Assembly (NCBI RefSeq): GCF_000237925.1
Contig: NC_031498.1
Coordinates: 17,493,004-17,557,003 of the forward strand
Direction: 5' to 3'
Length of the DNA stretch: 64,000 bases
DNA from: Schistosoma mansoni
Lineage: Eukaryota > Platyhelminthes > Trematoda > Strigeidida > Schistosomatidae
The notes under the pieces are model-generated. The model was not told the DNA's origin. It worked only from the letters and a program-made list of their open reading frames with translations, and did not search any database. The position numbers were made by a program, and so were the translations under genes. Each line of letters starts with the position of its first letter. Position 1 is the first letter of the stretch. This document shows, in pieces, positions 37,931 to 50,734 of this stretch.

Positions 37931-38050
37931 CAGGACTACATTTACTTCGAACACTCCAAACTCCATTTTGACAAATGGTAATTGGTTGATTTGATTTAAT
38001 CAATGCATAACCTACTTGACATGTTACATTCAATTCTGATCCATGTCTAA
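37931..38050 (-). CDS. Sushi/CCP-domain protein, downstream exon (partial gene)
   Basis: Encodes the core of a complement-control-protein module: VRHGSELNVTCQVGY, then ITICQNGVWSVRSKC, with the family Cys, Gly-Tyr and Trp. The donor is CCTG followed by GTATGT at 37930. If it is spliced to 38118-38284 by removing 38051-38117 (GT...AG, 67 bp), the two parts join in frame to a module of normal length starting at KHCYLFTVEHGDVYL. Without that splice the frames do not agree. No further exons of this gene were found in the window. Confidence 0.55.
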
Positions 38051-38117
38051 CTCGTCCACCAGGTAAAATGATTTGATTAGAGATAGCATTTGTTAAATGT
38101 ATTTGTGTGTTTATTAC

Positions 38118-38284
38118 CATTATTTTTACTATTTATCAAGTAGACATCTCCATGTTCAACAGTAAATAGATAGCAATGTTTATAACACTGTGGAAATGGT
38201 TGAGGTTTCCATATAGCCTTGGTGTTGTCTACACTACAAATAACTTCATCATTTTCAGCTGATAACGTTGTATCTGCTTCACAT
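38118..38284 (-). CDS. Sushi/CCP-domain protein, upstream exon (partial gene)
   Basis: The acceptor AAACTAG precedes ATGTGAAGC at 38284. It encodes the end of one CCP-like module (Cys, SVDNTKAIWKPQPFPQC with the conserved Trp and last Cys) and the start of the next (KHCYLFTVEHGDVYLINSK). Such modules occur in secreted or surface proteins that bind other proteins. The gene's 5' and 3' parts are not identified, so this may be a fragment. Confidence 0.5.
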
Positions 38285-38694
38285 CTAGTTTAAAAGTAGA
38301 AATCAACTAATGATTAATATTCTTAGTCAAAAGTCAAGACTGAAACTCTCACATTTTGAAGCATCTTTGTATCATCTTAACTATTCTTCCTATACAACTC
38401 TGAGCTATTCGTCGAAGAAACATCATGTAGCTGAGTTTATTACAATAAAGCCGGAAAATATTATCCCGAATTGGTGTTAGTTATTCGTTTGTTACCAACC
38501 CAAACAATTGTGCTATCAGGATAGATTTTCAGTCGAAATTTACAAATACTGAAAAAAATAACTAATGTTAAGATAACCTATTTGTGATTATTTCTTATGT
38601 GAGACACGGCTCACTCAAAATGAATTATTGGTCACTACTCAATCATATGTTCTATAATACCTAACGTCCGATGAGTAATCTTGACAGGTGGAGT

Positions 38695-38900
38695 TCAAGT
38701 TGTAGTGTCGGTTACTCTGTTAAGCCCCTATACCTTATTCTAGCTTCCGGACAAGCCAGTTTGCCATTCTTCTTGAGTCACGTTTTGACCTTGGTAATCA
38801 TATACTTATCGACCTTGACTGTTTTTACATGAGCACATATGTGTGTACACTTCTTATCTGGATGAATGATTGTACTAAATATACGCGTTCAATCCTCCAA
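38695..38900 (+). mobile_element. Old LTR fragment related to the 39.6-42.1 kb LTR element
   Basis: Similar, with many differences, to the first 200 bp of the LTRs at 39555 and 41609 (shared words include TTATTCTAG, GACAAGCCA, GACCTTGACT and the region of ATGAGC). It is a fossil of the same LTR family, much older than the nearby element. Confidence 0.6.
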
Positions 38901-39554
38901 CCTCGTATTCAACTTATTTAATTCTGTTGTTCACCAACGTGAATTAAGTCGATGAAATATACAAGGGAAGACGACATGTATATTTAGACAAATTATCTAT
39001 AAAGTAATGCAAAGTATTATCATACTCAATGGATGATTATCACTCAATAATTATCTGGCCTATGATGTAAACTGTCATCAAAGTTATAAATCAGATTTTT
39101 TCTATTCATAATGCAAAGCAATTACGTTTGGGTATTATTGTAAATTTATATACACTACTGTACTATGCATACAGCTTTATACTACCGTCAATAATGACAA
39201 CGCTTGTATTACTTAGCGATATTGAATAATAAACGGTGTTAAAAATCATTGTGATTTTAAATGATTGAACACATGACAATACATTTCATAAATCCAACAA
39301 TTACCTAATGAGCTTAGATGGACAATTGTTTATACAGGATATGCATATAACGTGTACGGAATGTTTAATTTTGTGTCTGTATTGATGGAAATTTCCCATC
39401 CTTCAATGATTATCCGACATTGAATAACTGATGGAAACCAAACATCGGTAAGTTGACTTATTTATAAGTCACAGGATTATTGATCTTTTATAAGATTTGA
39501 TTTTTTTAGTAAAAGTAAAATGTGACAGTGATCATATTTACGGCAAGAAGAGTT

Positions 39555-40000
39555 TGTGGGGAGTAGTGTAACGTCATGTACTATATTACACCTATATAGT
39601 TTATTCTAGTTTCTGGACAAGCCAATTCACCTATAATGTTATGAGTCATATTTTGATCTTGTTAATTATTCGCTTATTGACCTTGACTATATTTTTTATA
39701 TGAGCGCATGTGTATGCACATTTCGTATCTTATTCATCGCATGTCTGTCATTCATTTTTGTCTGACTATAAATGTTGATTAATGCTTGCTCATAGTGAGT
39801 TGGCTTCCCAGCCATCTCCACTATGCGTCATCTTTCCTTCGCTTGCTTACATTTGCTAATGTGCTCACTGCCTTCTAGCCCATGTTATTTATCAATAAAA
39901 ATGTAGTTGCTGCTTCCCTTTGTCTTCTGATATTATACACCGTTTACGATGATATAATAACGGTTATCGAGACTATCGATTAACGAAGCACTCCACTACA
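39555..40000 (+). repeat. 5' LTR
   Basis: Begins TGTGGGG, ends CTCCACTACA. Contains an ATCAATAAAAATG word near 39890 that could act as polyadenylation signal. Followed by TATTGGTTAGCCCGAAATGC where a primer-binding site is expected; I could not assign the tRNA. Confidence 0.8.
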
Positions 40001-41608
40001 TATTGGTTAGCCCGAAATGCGAACACGCAACATAATTGGATGCCTCGCCGAACGAGCACGGACCAGAATCGACAACCTCGATGTACGAACTCACAACATA
40101 ATTGGCGACCGCAACGAGCGAGCACAAATCAAAAATGCAAACGCCGACGACATATTCCTAATAATCATTATATGCTCATTATTACAATAATGTCATATCA
40201 TCATCTAACGTGGAATTATTACTTTTGTTCGTATTAACGTTAAACTATGACATTTACGCAGTCAACTCACTAATCGAACAAATTATAATTATATGAACAT
40301 TACACGTTATGATATTCGAAACTCACTGGATTATTTTTATTATCCAATGACGTAAATTATTCCTGATTCAAGTGAGTTCTTTCCAATTTTTTTCATGTCG
40401 TTTTCGGTCTAATATTACACTCTATCATAGACATAAGTTTGGAGTCATACTCCCGATAGTAGAAACTTATGTTCTCGACGCAACTAATGTCTATTCATCT
40501 CATTGGTACGCAGCAACCGTCGTGTTTGACGCCGCATTACCAGCCGATTAGTAATGATTATGTTCATATTATCTATTCATTCACATGTATTACTGAATGC
40601 TGCATTATCCATTACCGATAATCACAATTCAATTACTTCGATTAATTTTCTATTCCCATTGCACTGTACTCCAGAACATAGAGTTTAGAGCTAGTCTCTC
40701 ATAGATACACTCTTGTTCGTCACATTCAAGTCAGTCTCATTCGCTGTCATTTATTATCATATGTATTGGTATTTTTATTACGCCTTAAAACGGTTTCGTA
40801 ACAAATGAGGTTGAGTGCATATCCCTCTAACTACACAAACCACGCTAGGCTTCTAGACCAAAAAGGAATACGACTTCGCATATCTCATCTAAGCAGTCAC
40901 TATCCTGTTCCTCTGGTCATTCTACTAATACATATTTAACGATAACTCAACGCAAGCGACAACGCACACTGACTTCTCATTTTATTATCATTATCAATAG
41001 CAGTACAGCAATGAATTTCAACCGTTGATGCAGTTATCATCCTACGACTCGATTATTTTTACCACACACGAACTCCAGGTATGCGAATTCGAATCTACTA
41101 ATCGCTGATCGACTCTATTTACTCGACTGCAGCTTATCAGAACATATTTCACTGTTCTTCATCCTCATATTCAATCAGCACCACATAGCAATTACTGTTA
41201 TATTCTATTTTCACGATATTTCGAATCGCTCATACAAACATGTTATTTTATCATCCGGACAGTCTCAACATAAATGCATGTTAAAATTTTTTGTACGCTT
41301 ACTAATTTACTCATAATCACATGCTAACATTTCCATTTCTGTCCTCATTTTGAGAATATTCATGTACCTTTTTACATAAGTATGACACTTTCGTTTAATA
41401 AACTCGCTCCTCGATTGACACTAACTTATTCGATATAGTACAACTTTTTTTCTCTACATATTATTAACGTTATCCACATGCCATTTCAGTGTTATTTTCA
41501 AATTAATGTGCTAATACTTTAATTTCGTTTTGTGAACGCATATACACCTCCTCTCCCTTGTTTATTTTGCATACCAGTGTTTCCTCCGGACACTCTGGGG
41601 GGAGCTAT

Positions 41609-42053
41609 GTGGGGAGTAGTGTAACGTCATGTACTATATTACACCTATATAGTTTATTCTAGTTTCTGGACAAGCCAATTCACCTATAATGTTATGAGTC
41701 ATATTTTGATCTTGTTAATTATTCGCTTATTGACCTTGACTATATTTTTTATATGAGCGCATGTGTATGCACATTTCGTATCTTATTCATCGCATGTCTG
41801 TCATTCATTTTTGTCTGACTATAAATGTTGATTAATGCTTGCTCATAGTGAGTTGGCTTCCCAGCCATCTCCACTATGCGTCATCTTTCCTTCGCTTGCT
41901 TACATTTGCTAATGTGCTCACTGCCTTCTAGCCCATGTTATTTATCAATAAAAATGTAGTTGCTGCTTCCCTTTGTCTTCTGATATTATACACCGTTTAC
42001 GATGATATAATAACGGTTATCGAGACTATCGATTAACGAAGCACTCCACTACA
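41609..42053 (+). repeat. 3' LTR
   Basis: Near-identical to the 5' LTR, preceded by a G-rich purine tract. Confidence 0.8.
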
Positions 42054-42595
42054 CACTTAATACTAGCTCAAAAGTACGAAACTTAATTCTCCTTTTCAAT
42101 AAACGCGCTAAATCAACTCAAAATATTGATATACCATGCATCCTGCGTAACAACAGTTTTATATACGACTCCAAAACTATAGTAGACCTTTTCAGTGGTA
42201 TTTTTGCGAATGGCTAAGAATACATAAATGGCGCTTTTTCAAGAGTTATGTGCGTGACTAGTAACTCACACACACAATATTCCTGAAATTAAAAAAACAA
42301 CAACTGATAAGATGGTTTGCCTAAAAATTGAACAGCATTTGACGTTTACATAAGTTGCGAGAATTAAGTGAATGGAAATTCATGAGTGATGCGGTGGTTT
42401 TACAGTACATAAAATATGAATTCGGTAGTGGAGTACCGCACAACAAAATAAAGATTAACAAAATAAAACTAATGACCAAAAAATGATTTACCAGGGTAGT
42501 AATGGGTTTACTACTGTCTCTTTTTGGATATGTAAATCAAGTTTAAGTTTTTTTCGCAATGGCTTCAGCAAACCGAAGAGAAACTGTGGTTCTCT

Positions 42596-42639
<44 letters not shown>

Positions 42640-44023
42640 ATAACGTTTATCATTCCCATTTTTTTCATCCACTTATGTCGATTGTTTCACACTATATCTT
42701 ACATCAATGTAAACTTTCAATGCATATATGGTTGTAAGCAGCTGATGAGAAACCCCGAAATATCAGCAAGTCATATAATTCTGTCTACATGTTTATTCTG
42801 GCTTTATTTAGATGAATAGATGTTGGCGTTGATCAAGCTGAACTTCGTCACACGGCTAAGCAATGAACACTAATTTCGGATTATTCCTCATTTTGTGTAA
42901 AACTATGTTTATCTTGATATTTACTTCCTTCTTTTTGTTGTACCTAGATATATCATCCATCTTGTAATATGCAGTCGTCTCTGCTTCTGTTTGTGAGGGA
43001 TTCTCATTGTTGTGTTTTCAAATGTATTAGTCACTAATGCATCCAGTATGTTAAAAGTATCTCTCCTCGTCTTTGCTTCTGACCAAAGAATTTTAAATTA
43101 CAAAAGTAAGTGAGTGAACGCTAACCTAGAATAAATAACTTGAGTTTTGAGAGGATTGAGAAACATTACAATTCCATAACCTCACACAAGAACTAACATT
43201 TCGATAATCCAATAGGTTTACTGGATTATAATGATGTGAAGTATTGCGTCAACTATCCATGAATAAAGTTTGGTACTCAATGTTCCACTGATTGTAACCA
43301 TACTTTATCGATAACCTTGAATGAACGTTCACAACTAGTGTGTTCACTGCAGTCCCAGAAACACCATAATGAGGCTCAACTGTGGTCTATGATGAAGTTA
43401 TAAATTGTCAGTGTTGAGTTGTTTGATCTAATGGATACAAAGTTTATCAACTGAGAATATTTGATTGCTGACTCATCAGGATCGTTTGAGTTGTTGGTAA
43501 ACTGATGATGTTTTAAGAAAAAAACAACTGACTAGAAATATAAGTTATCGTTAATTGAAATCTTTCACAGATGCAAAATATTTCCGGATGGCCTTTTGCA
43601 TTGACCATTAGTTCTGGTCTTACTGGAAACAGGATGAAGGAAAATCTGAATTGTGTACTTTCACAATGAAAATCATCATATGAAACACTCGTTTTTTGAT
43701 GCGTCAGGATGAGGCTAATTGGTGGGTATATGTTTAAGTACTCAATTCTTGAAGTGATGAATTCTGTTCATGATACGGTACAGGAGGCCACATTGAAAAC
43801 ACAAATACAATATATTCCGATAGAAATACCAAAACCATTCGGGTTTACAGGCATGATCAGATTGACTTAGAAAGAAATGTAACATATATAGGTAAAATAT
43901 ATGTGTAAATTACTTGAAGAGATGTTATTCGTAAACCGTTTCAAGAGCACGTTTGTCACAGGGTTTATAATAATGTGGAGCAAGAAGTATATCTTTAGGG
44001 TGAGAACTGAATCTTTATACTAA
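42054..44023. other. Unassigned stretch with an AT microsatellite
   Basis: Holds a (AT)n microsatellite at about 42599-42634. No exon or recognisable mobile element otherwise. Confidence 0.45.
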
Positions 44024-44223
44024 NNNNNNNNNNNNNNNNNNNNNNNNNNNNNNNNNNNNNNNNNNNNNNNNNNNNNNNNNNNNNNNNNNNNNNNNNNNNN
44101 NNNNNNNNNNNNNNNNNNNNNNNNNNNNNNNNNNNNNNNNNNNNNNNNNNNNNNNNNNNNNNNNNNNNNNNNNNNNNNNNNNNNNNNNNNNNNNNNNNNN
44201 NNNNNNNNNNNNNNNNNNNNNNN
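44024..44223. other. Assembly gap of exactly 200 N
   Basis: Nominal-length gap. The DNA on its right (44224-44460) is the same as 55340-55576, which lies about 580 bp from the alkaline phosphatase terminal exon. The gap is therefore where that exon would be expected for the gene at 50364-46028. Confidence 0.95.
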
Positions 44224-44460
44224 CCAGAAAAGCTACTTTATATTTTTCGAACATAAACCAATTTACTGAGACAAGTGAAAGTCAAAGTGATTGTGACTTT
44301 TCATCAACTGACCAGAACTTATATTTCACAAGCAAACAAATAGTATAAATTATAGTCAACCTTATAGTTCGTGATTTAATATCATATATAATGGTGAAAT
44401 AATGTCGTATATTAATGACATTTAGTTGACAAGTACTTATTTGTGAAAACACGTTTTTAC
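44224..44460. repeat. Duplicated alkaline-phosphatase intron segment (pairs with 55340-55576)
   Basis: The constant offset of 11116 and only a few differences over about 235 bp show a recent duplication or an assembly overlap. It lies in what should be the last intron of the alkaline phosphatase gene. Confidence 0.85.
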
Positions 44461-46027
44461 ATTGACTTTCCGTTGGCTACTTTCAATTAGGTCATTTTCA
44501 GTTACAATGTGATGATTTTGAAATGGAGTACTCCAAGACAAATTTATCATGCTATTATGCATAGCATATCCATTCACTGTTTCTAATTTTAACTCACATC
44601 AATATTACATACTTTTCATCAAGCAAACGATGCCGATACGAACAAGGGTGAATTCGAACTAAATTAATAATAATAATAATAATGCGAGGAAGAATGATTC
44701 CAAATACACATGAACGATAAGACATTATGATACTCAGAATTATAAGGATGCAGGTATGTCATCACGCACTTTAAGTAATTAACAATTAGCCTACTAAGAA
44801 GTGTATATATGTCGGTTGTAACAGGTGATTAGTCACACATATCCGCACAAGCCAGCAAATGATAAAGTAAAGATATAGGCAAATAGTTACCGACACATGT
44901 GACGATGCCTATTAAGAAAGTTATTCAAGGAGCATAATAAACATAAACTTTTACAGACTCAAGTGAAGGTGGGATAGCTATAATATAACAAACTCATGTT
45001 ATTATGTTTCAATTGTTAAATGGCGAGAATCCGTTGCTGAATTCGTCAATAAATTATGTTAGCGATAACGAAGTAGTCAGTCTTTTGATTGCCTTCCGAA
45101 TATCTGACTAATCTGTATCCAGTTAACAACATTTCGATACTCATTAAATGCTTTTTGAAACTGGATTTCATGACGAATACATATCAACTGAAGAAATTCT
45201 GATGAACTAAACAACTAACTAATTGTAGTTTTGACTCTTTAACAGTGTTCCTTGTGGAGCACACTAGACATCAGATGTACAGTGTTCATGTCTTCAGGTC
45301 AGTACATTACCGTTAGATCACTGACTCAGAATTTGGTAATTCGAATCTTCCTCGAAACATTAGAAGTACGCATTATTAAAGTACTCCCCATCAGACAAAA
45401 CAGCTGTTCAACATCCCCTAGTTTCCGAGTCCTCGCAGTTAATATCACTTTGTGTCAAAAATTCACCTCAATGTGACCAAATCTCCGCAAACATCTCATC
45501 CAAACAACAAATGTCTTTTCACTCATTCGTTGTAATCATTCTTAACCCGAGAAATGGTTCACGGGTTACACGTGAGCTTTTATCTTCGATCTTACTGTTG
45601 ACAGACCTTTCAAACGGATTCAAAACTACCAATCACCATGCAACTTCGATATTATTCTCCAGTATCTTAACTAAATTGAGACTGATTGTGTGTCTGGATA
45701 TGTTTCTCTCGGATTACGTTGAATGCCCTGTGTTGAAACGCTATTTATGTGACGATAACACAAACTTTCAGGAGTCAGATATGAAAACTTTGAAATGGTG
45801 AGTCCAGTTGTCAATTGTTTTGAGACTTCAAATATTTTACCAAGCATAACTTCGAGTTACTAGATGTAACTTATTCTCATTTCATTTCGGATTGTTGAAG
45901 CTTGACAATGGTCGGTCCAATTGTTGACCATTACATACAACAGCTATTTGTAAATTGATGTGTGTTGGTTGGAAATCTTTTTCCCGTTTACTCAAATGCT
46001 TACAAATGGAGCAAAATCACTACTTAC
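44461..46027. other. Presumed last intron of alkaline phosphatase
   Basis: AT-rich with a (TAA)n run near 44665-44685. Bases 45250-45830 are less AT-rich, with plus-strand open frames that match no family I know, so this may be an eroded repeat. No terminal exon is visible here. Confidence 0.4.
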
Positions 46028-46199
46028 TTTTGCAGTATTATCCACATCTAGCACACTTATATTCCTTGTCGGATGGCCGACCACTCCGTATGCATGAGAA
46101 TGATCAGCTGTTACTAATAGTAACGTTTCTTGTTGATCAACAAGTGACAATGCTTTCTCGACGGCTTTTTCCAACTCCAAAGTTTCAGTTAACGCGTAT
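46028..46199 (-). CDS. Alkaline phosphatase, exon 5
   Basis: The acceptor ATTACAG completes the split codon of exon 4 (CA + A). Encodes YALTETLELEKAVEKALSLV, then LLVTADHSHAYGVVG: the ADHSH block supplies metal-binding Asp and His residues of the zinc site. Ends GCAAAA before donor GTAAGT, phase 0. The next exon with matching phase and sequence is at 54764-54381, not downstream of this exon as expected. Confidence 0.9.
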
Positions 46200-46398
46200 C
46201 TGTAATCGGTATGAAATCAAAAATGTAATTGTATCATCAACTCACTTAAAAGCACAGATAAATGGGTCGGAAACTTTAGGTTAAACAATAGGGAATAATC
46301 TACATCAGTTTAGTTCCATACTAAAGACCAATAACATTATGACTGAGTAATCAATTTTAATGGTAGAAATAGTTGCAATTATAATAAGAGTTTCTTAC

Positions 46399-46567
46399 TG
46401 GGCTTGATTTTGGTGATTCCCATGATCAATTCTGCCTCCTTCAACTAACAGAAGAAATCCTTTAGGATTGCGAGAAAGTACTTTGATAGCAGCTTCTGTC
46501 ATTTCTGCCAAAGTTGGTTGGTCTTGATTTTCTAGTCGGTAAGCCAAATGGTTCGGAGCAAACAAAC
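46399..46567 (-). CDS. Alkaline phosphatase, exon 4
   Basis: Acceptor TTTTCAG, donor CA followed by GTAAGA. Encodes LFAPNHLAYRLENQ, then LAEMTEAAIKVLSRNPKGF and LLVEGGRIDHGNH: EGGRIDHG carries the Glu of the magnesium site and the Asp and His of a zinc site. It joins exon 3 as YVLG-LFAPN, equivalent to the YLLGLF region of animal alkaline phosphatases. Confidence 0.9.
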
Positions 46568-47109
46568 CTGAAAATCAATGCGTAAGATTATATCTGAATG
46601 AAATGCCGTAAAATAAACGATGGTGTCAGTAAATCAATACACCACGTTAAACGTTTGGAAATCTTACAAACGTGAAAAGGAGCATCAAAACAATTGGCAC
46701 GAAAACGGCAGAATCGAATGTTTGCTCAACACAGGTGAACGGTATCACAAAACCACTCAATTCCAGTCTGATTCACATATGCACAGTTTTAACACTCAGT
46801 GGTCATCGAACTGCCTGTCCACATAATCAAATCATCACAAAACATTTTTCTGAAAATTATTAGACATAAAGCATTAGAGAAACGTCAACAGATTATTTCT
46901 AGGAAACAACAATTTTGTGATGGTGGCCAGAAGTCAAATTAACACGGGATTTCCATCTTAACTTTCGACCGATGCCTACGAACACTGCGCCTACAGTCGA
47001 TAACGCTTCAGGCAGCTTCATTTTGAAACACAAATAAAAACAGAGTTGTTTACTAGTTATCGATCCACAATAACACTATGTAGCGAAACTCATGAATCGA
47101 AGAACCTAC

Positions 47110-47384
47110 CCAAAACGTAGTCAACCGAAGACCAGTCGGTTTGTTTAAACTCATTGTTTGTATGTAAGAGAACATGCTTGTGGTTCATTTTGGTCTGTAT
47201 TTCCTGCCATTCATTTAAGAGGTTGCGTGAATCAGAGCGTTTCCCCTTCACGTTGAAAGTGGTATTGTCTGATGGACCATAGAATTCGCTTGCTCCTCCT
47301 CCCATTATGACATTGACATGAGAAGCGTTAGTTAGTAGTTGTGCAGCGGCGTCTGTGCAGTGGAATGCGTGCTCGTTTGATGGA
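47110..47384 (-). CDS. Alkaline phosphatase, exon 3
   Basis: The acceptor CATTCAG precedes TCC at 47384, donor GTAGGT at 47109. Encodes PSNEHAFHCTDAAAQLLTNA, then HVNVIMGGGASEFYGPSD and SSVDYVLG. VIMGGG is a hallmark of the family. A second, partial copy of this exon with the same acceptor lies at 55834-55581. Confidence 0.9.
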
Positions 47385-48509
47385 CTGAATGAGAGGGAGG
47401 AGAAATGAGTGATAGCGTTAATAATAATAGTAATAATAATAATATTATTATTATGACCCTATATTTTCTGTACATTAAGGAACCTTTGAAGTAAAGTGCT
47501 TCTCGCATATTTCCCGCCTTTTCTCTGTTGTTCAAGTCGCTAAGTAGTGCTAGCTTGGGGATTACGAGACTAGCTCACGATCCGTATATAGCGTTCATGC
47601 ATCAAGACTTATCACTCATATCGAGCTGGGTTCGTATGCCCATGCGGTTCGTGAACACCGAATATTTCATTGTGATCATCACTGGGTGATTTGCTTATCC
47701 TGAATATTCTGGAATCAATTGTAACACATATATAGCACAAACCATTCTGAAATTCTGTATGTAGTTAAATAAACAAATCAATTTATATAGACGAATAACG
47801 AAGGAATGGTGTTTAATTCATTTAGATATCACGTGGATGGAGGTGGCCGACCGAATGGATGATAAAGTAATCAACGTAGATTCCCTTGACATTTTTGAAG
47901 AGAACTTATTATAAACTCATTTGTAAAACCCAAGTTCATGTTCTCTATTTTGAACCAAACATTTTCATATAGAGACGATATGGTGTTTTCATATTTTGGC
48001 TGAAACAGGTGAACGGTAATTCCAATCCTATCTATTCATGACTGTGGAAAGCCCAAATAAGAGAGTAATAATTGCGACGTTCTTCTTATTTAGGAACAGA
48101 GCAATCCGACATAAAGTAACAATAAGGCACTTTAATGGATAAAGTTTTTATAGCTTACGTACGAATATGAAATTTCACTTCAAATTCACAATTTCTTTTT
48201 GGGTTATATGAAACAGATCATTTATAGACACAAACTTAAATAAACTTTATGATGTATCGATTCAGTGTAATACACGATTATTTTTTAAGAAAAACCAAAT
48301 CCCACCAATTTTATAAATTTCTTTCACTGTGTATTGCAAAAAGCCTTTTTCTGACATTAATGCTTCTTAGCTTGTAGTACTCAGGCAAAACACACAAAAC
48401 ACTAACTGCAAACGGAGTTCATTGCAATAAAAACCTACGCATGTAATCTATGTACTTTATCACATTAAATCTGTACATAAACGTAAGGTCTAAGATAATT
48501 TACACTTAC

Positions 48510-48723
48510 ACTTTTGACTCCCAATCTCGATGTAACATATTTGCATATGCTGCTGCGGGTGTTGCATGAGTAACTCTCGTAGTTGTAACTATTCCAGTAG
48601 AAAATCCTGCTTTAGAGGCGTACATGATAGAAGATTTCGCCCTTTCCAATTCTTTTAACTCAGTACATTCACAGCACTTCACTGTTCCCGTAATACCAAC
48701 GGTATTAAATGGCCCTTTCACAC
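48510..48723 (-). CDS. Alkaline phosphatase, exon 2
   Basis: The acceptor TTTTGAG completes Gly (G + GT) after exon 1, donor GTAAGTG at 48509. Encodes VKGPFNTVGITGTVKCCECT, then GFSTGIVTTTRVTHATPAAAY: the TTTRVTHATP block carries the Thr and His of the metal/active-site region. Ends HRDWESK with the split Val codon completed in exon 3. Confidence 0.9.
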
Positions 48724-49862
48724 CTCAAAATAATTTAAAATTATCAAAAGATGCAGCAACAATTACCCATCAATTAGAACAACAGTAAGCTAAATTGCCA
48801 AGTGCGCGATTTTGTATAAATCTCATCACAATAAATTTATTCATCTTTGACAATATAGTGATCAGCTCACAAAGTAGAATCTTGTACTTCCAACTCAAGT
48901 AAGATCAACAGTTCTTCGAACTAGATCAGTGAACTATGAAAACTGTATTTGATACTCGACCTTCCGAAATCCTAATATATACACTGCAAAACATGTTCTT
49001 TGTTTGAAATGGACTTTGGTTTGATTCTTCGAACGATTAAAATACATTATTAAGTGTATTTAATATTTCGAAAGTTTTAGTCTAGTATATTTTCCATTAT
49101 TGACAAATATCAAAAGAGAAACATTGTAAAAGAAGTATCACCGTTCACTGACTAGTTGCCTTAATTTAGCTCATGAATTCACGATCAAATACAAAGCTTT
49201 TATTTTATTACATGGAGAATAACATCACTGAATCACTCAAATGTAATCTGATGGTCTTGGCTACTTACTCCAATCAATTTGATGTCCATTTTCTACCTAA
49301 TTGGCTCTATAAGGTTTAACCTCCCACATGAACTCTAACGAAACTCATGATAAAGTAGACCGAGAAGAGGAGGCGAGTTATTATCTCTACTGCATTTGTC
49401 TTTCTCCAGATGATAAAATTATGAGAAACTCTGACCAATATAAATAGTCGATGGAGTGCGAACTTCATTAGTATATATGGGATAATTAAATACCGATCAG
49501 AAACATCAAAATTGATCTGTACCATACCTATGTCGATCAGAATAAAATCTTTCAAGTAAGACTAGTTATACATTTATCCATTCTCCAGATTCCGCTTACA
49601 TTGTACAGAAGAATTGCAGAAATATTTTGGTAAACGAGACTATCTACAGAATATCAACTCACAAAACATTTTCAAGTGTATTTAATTTCACTAGCTTCAA
49701 ATATACACATTGTTCTATGATCAACGGAACGTTTAGATTTTCATCACACAGAACATGTATAGTTGCTTGGTTATGAGTGTATTAAAATATGACAACGTAA
49801 ATTTACTAAGGCATGAAGTAGTATTTTTCTCATTAGAAATATTAGTTCACCTTACTACTTAC

Positions 49863-50364
49863 CTGACATAAAGGCAGTCGCTGCAGAACCTGAATCTGTT
49901 GTGAGTCTATCTGAGTTGAATGTACGGACAAGTGATGCAACAGGCCAGTTCTCCCATACTAGTTGTACATCACCACCTAAAAAATCCATCTTCTCCGCTT
50001 TCAAATATCTTGCTCCAGTAACAGTGTTCAAGCTCATACCATCACCAATAAATAAGATGACATTTTTTGGTCGTTTGAGTAATAAGTAAGATAATGATTT
50101 TTCAAACTTATTAAATCTCTCATCTGCTGATTTCTTCCAAGTTTCAGGATCTGCTACATTCAATAAGGACGATTTGCACTCAATTTTATACAGTGATAGT
50201 ATGACTGCTATGAAAAATAATAAGGGTTTTGAAGCTGTCGATAAGACAGTTGGAAGCATATTTTGTCTTACGAGGTTTACAACTTTTGTCGTTTGATTTT
50301 GTTCGTTTAAATACTGCCTCACAAACCGAAACTTTCTAACTTTTGCCATGCACTGACTTCTCAT
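49863..50364 (-). CDS. Alkaline phosphatase, exon 1
   Basis: Hydrolyses phosphate monoesters at the cell surface; schistosomes carry such an enzyme on the tegument. Residues 46-60 (KPLLFFIAVILSLYK) are a signal-peptide core, so translation may start at Met36 (50259) and the 35 residues before it may be leader or 5' UTR. ADPETWKKSADER and NVILFIGDGMS (metal-binding Asp108) follow. The active-site signature TTDSGSAATAFMSG has Ser158 as nucleophile. The exon ends in phase 1 before GTAAGTAG. Exons 1-5 plus the exon at 54764-54381 sum to 1716 bases, exactly 572 codons with the stop (571 residues, or 536 from Met36, normal for the family). Confidence 0.9.
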
Positions 50365-50734
50365 TGGCTTATTTTTGGATTACCTAACAAGTATATGTAA
50401 ATTGTCGATTTCAACCATTCACATGGCTCGGATTGCATCCATTATTCTAAATTTTAATGGATTGATTTAATTGATGTTGTACTAAACACACTATTTTAAA
50501 TTGTTGATTATCAGTAATATTTTTATTAGCCTTTGTATCAGAACTAAGTAGATTGATATTTTTATGCACTTAATACTACTTTAGATACAAATTGTTGCTG
50601 AAAATAAGGTTTAATGTTAAAGAATATTGCAGCAATGAAAGATCTTAAATGCAGTTGATTTATTAATATAGTTACGACTGAGAATTTCATGAAAACATAT
50701 GAAATCAGCTATTGAGTCTTCGTATATTACAATG
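50365..50734. promoter_or_regulatory. 5' flank of alkaline phosphatase exon 1
   Basis: AT-rich; presumably contains the promoter or 5' UTR. No element can be named. Confidence 0.3.

Larger units (their letters stand above)
39555..42053 (+). mobile_element. Young non-coding LTR retroelement
   Basis: Two near-identical direct repeats of about 445 bp bound 1.6 kb of internal DNA. The LTRs begin TGTGGGGAGTAG and end CACTACA, so they have the usual TG...CA ends. A purine run (GGGGGGAGC) lies just before the 3' LTR, a likely polypurine tract. No clear target duplication and no recognisable gag or pol: the internal part looks like a non-autonomous derivative that would depend on a relative. LTR near-identity suggests a recent insertion. 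Confidence 0.85.

Noticed and set aside
40040-40237. 65-codon open frame inside the LTR element
   Set aside because: No similarity to retroelement proteins; short and probably chance.
42483-42819. Two overlapping open frames across the AT microsatellite
   Set aside because: Encode an IY repeat from the microsatellite; not a gene.
45252-45801. Plus-strand open frames in the presumed last intron of alkaline phosphatase
   Set aside because: No recognisable domain, no splice support; perhaps an eroded repeat.
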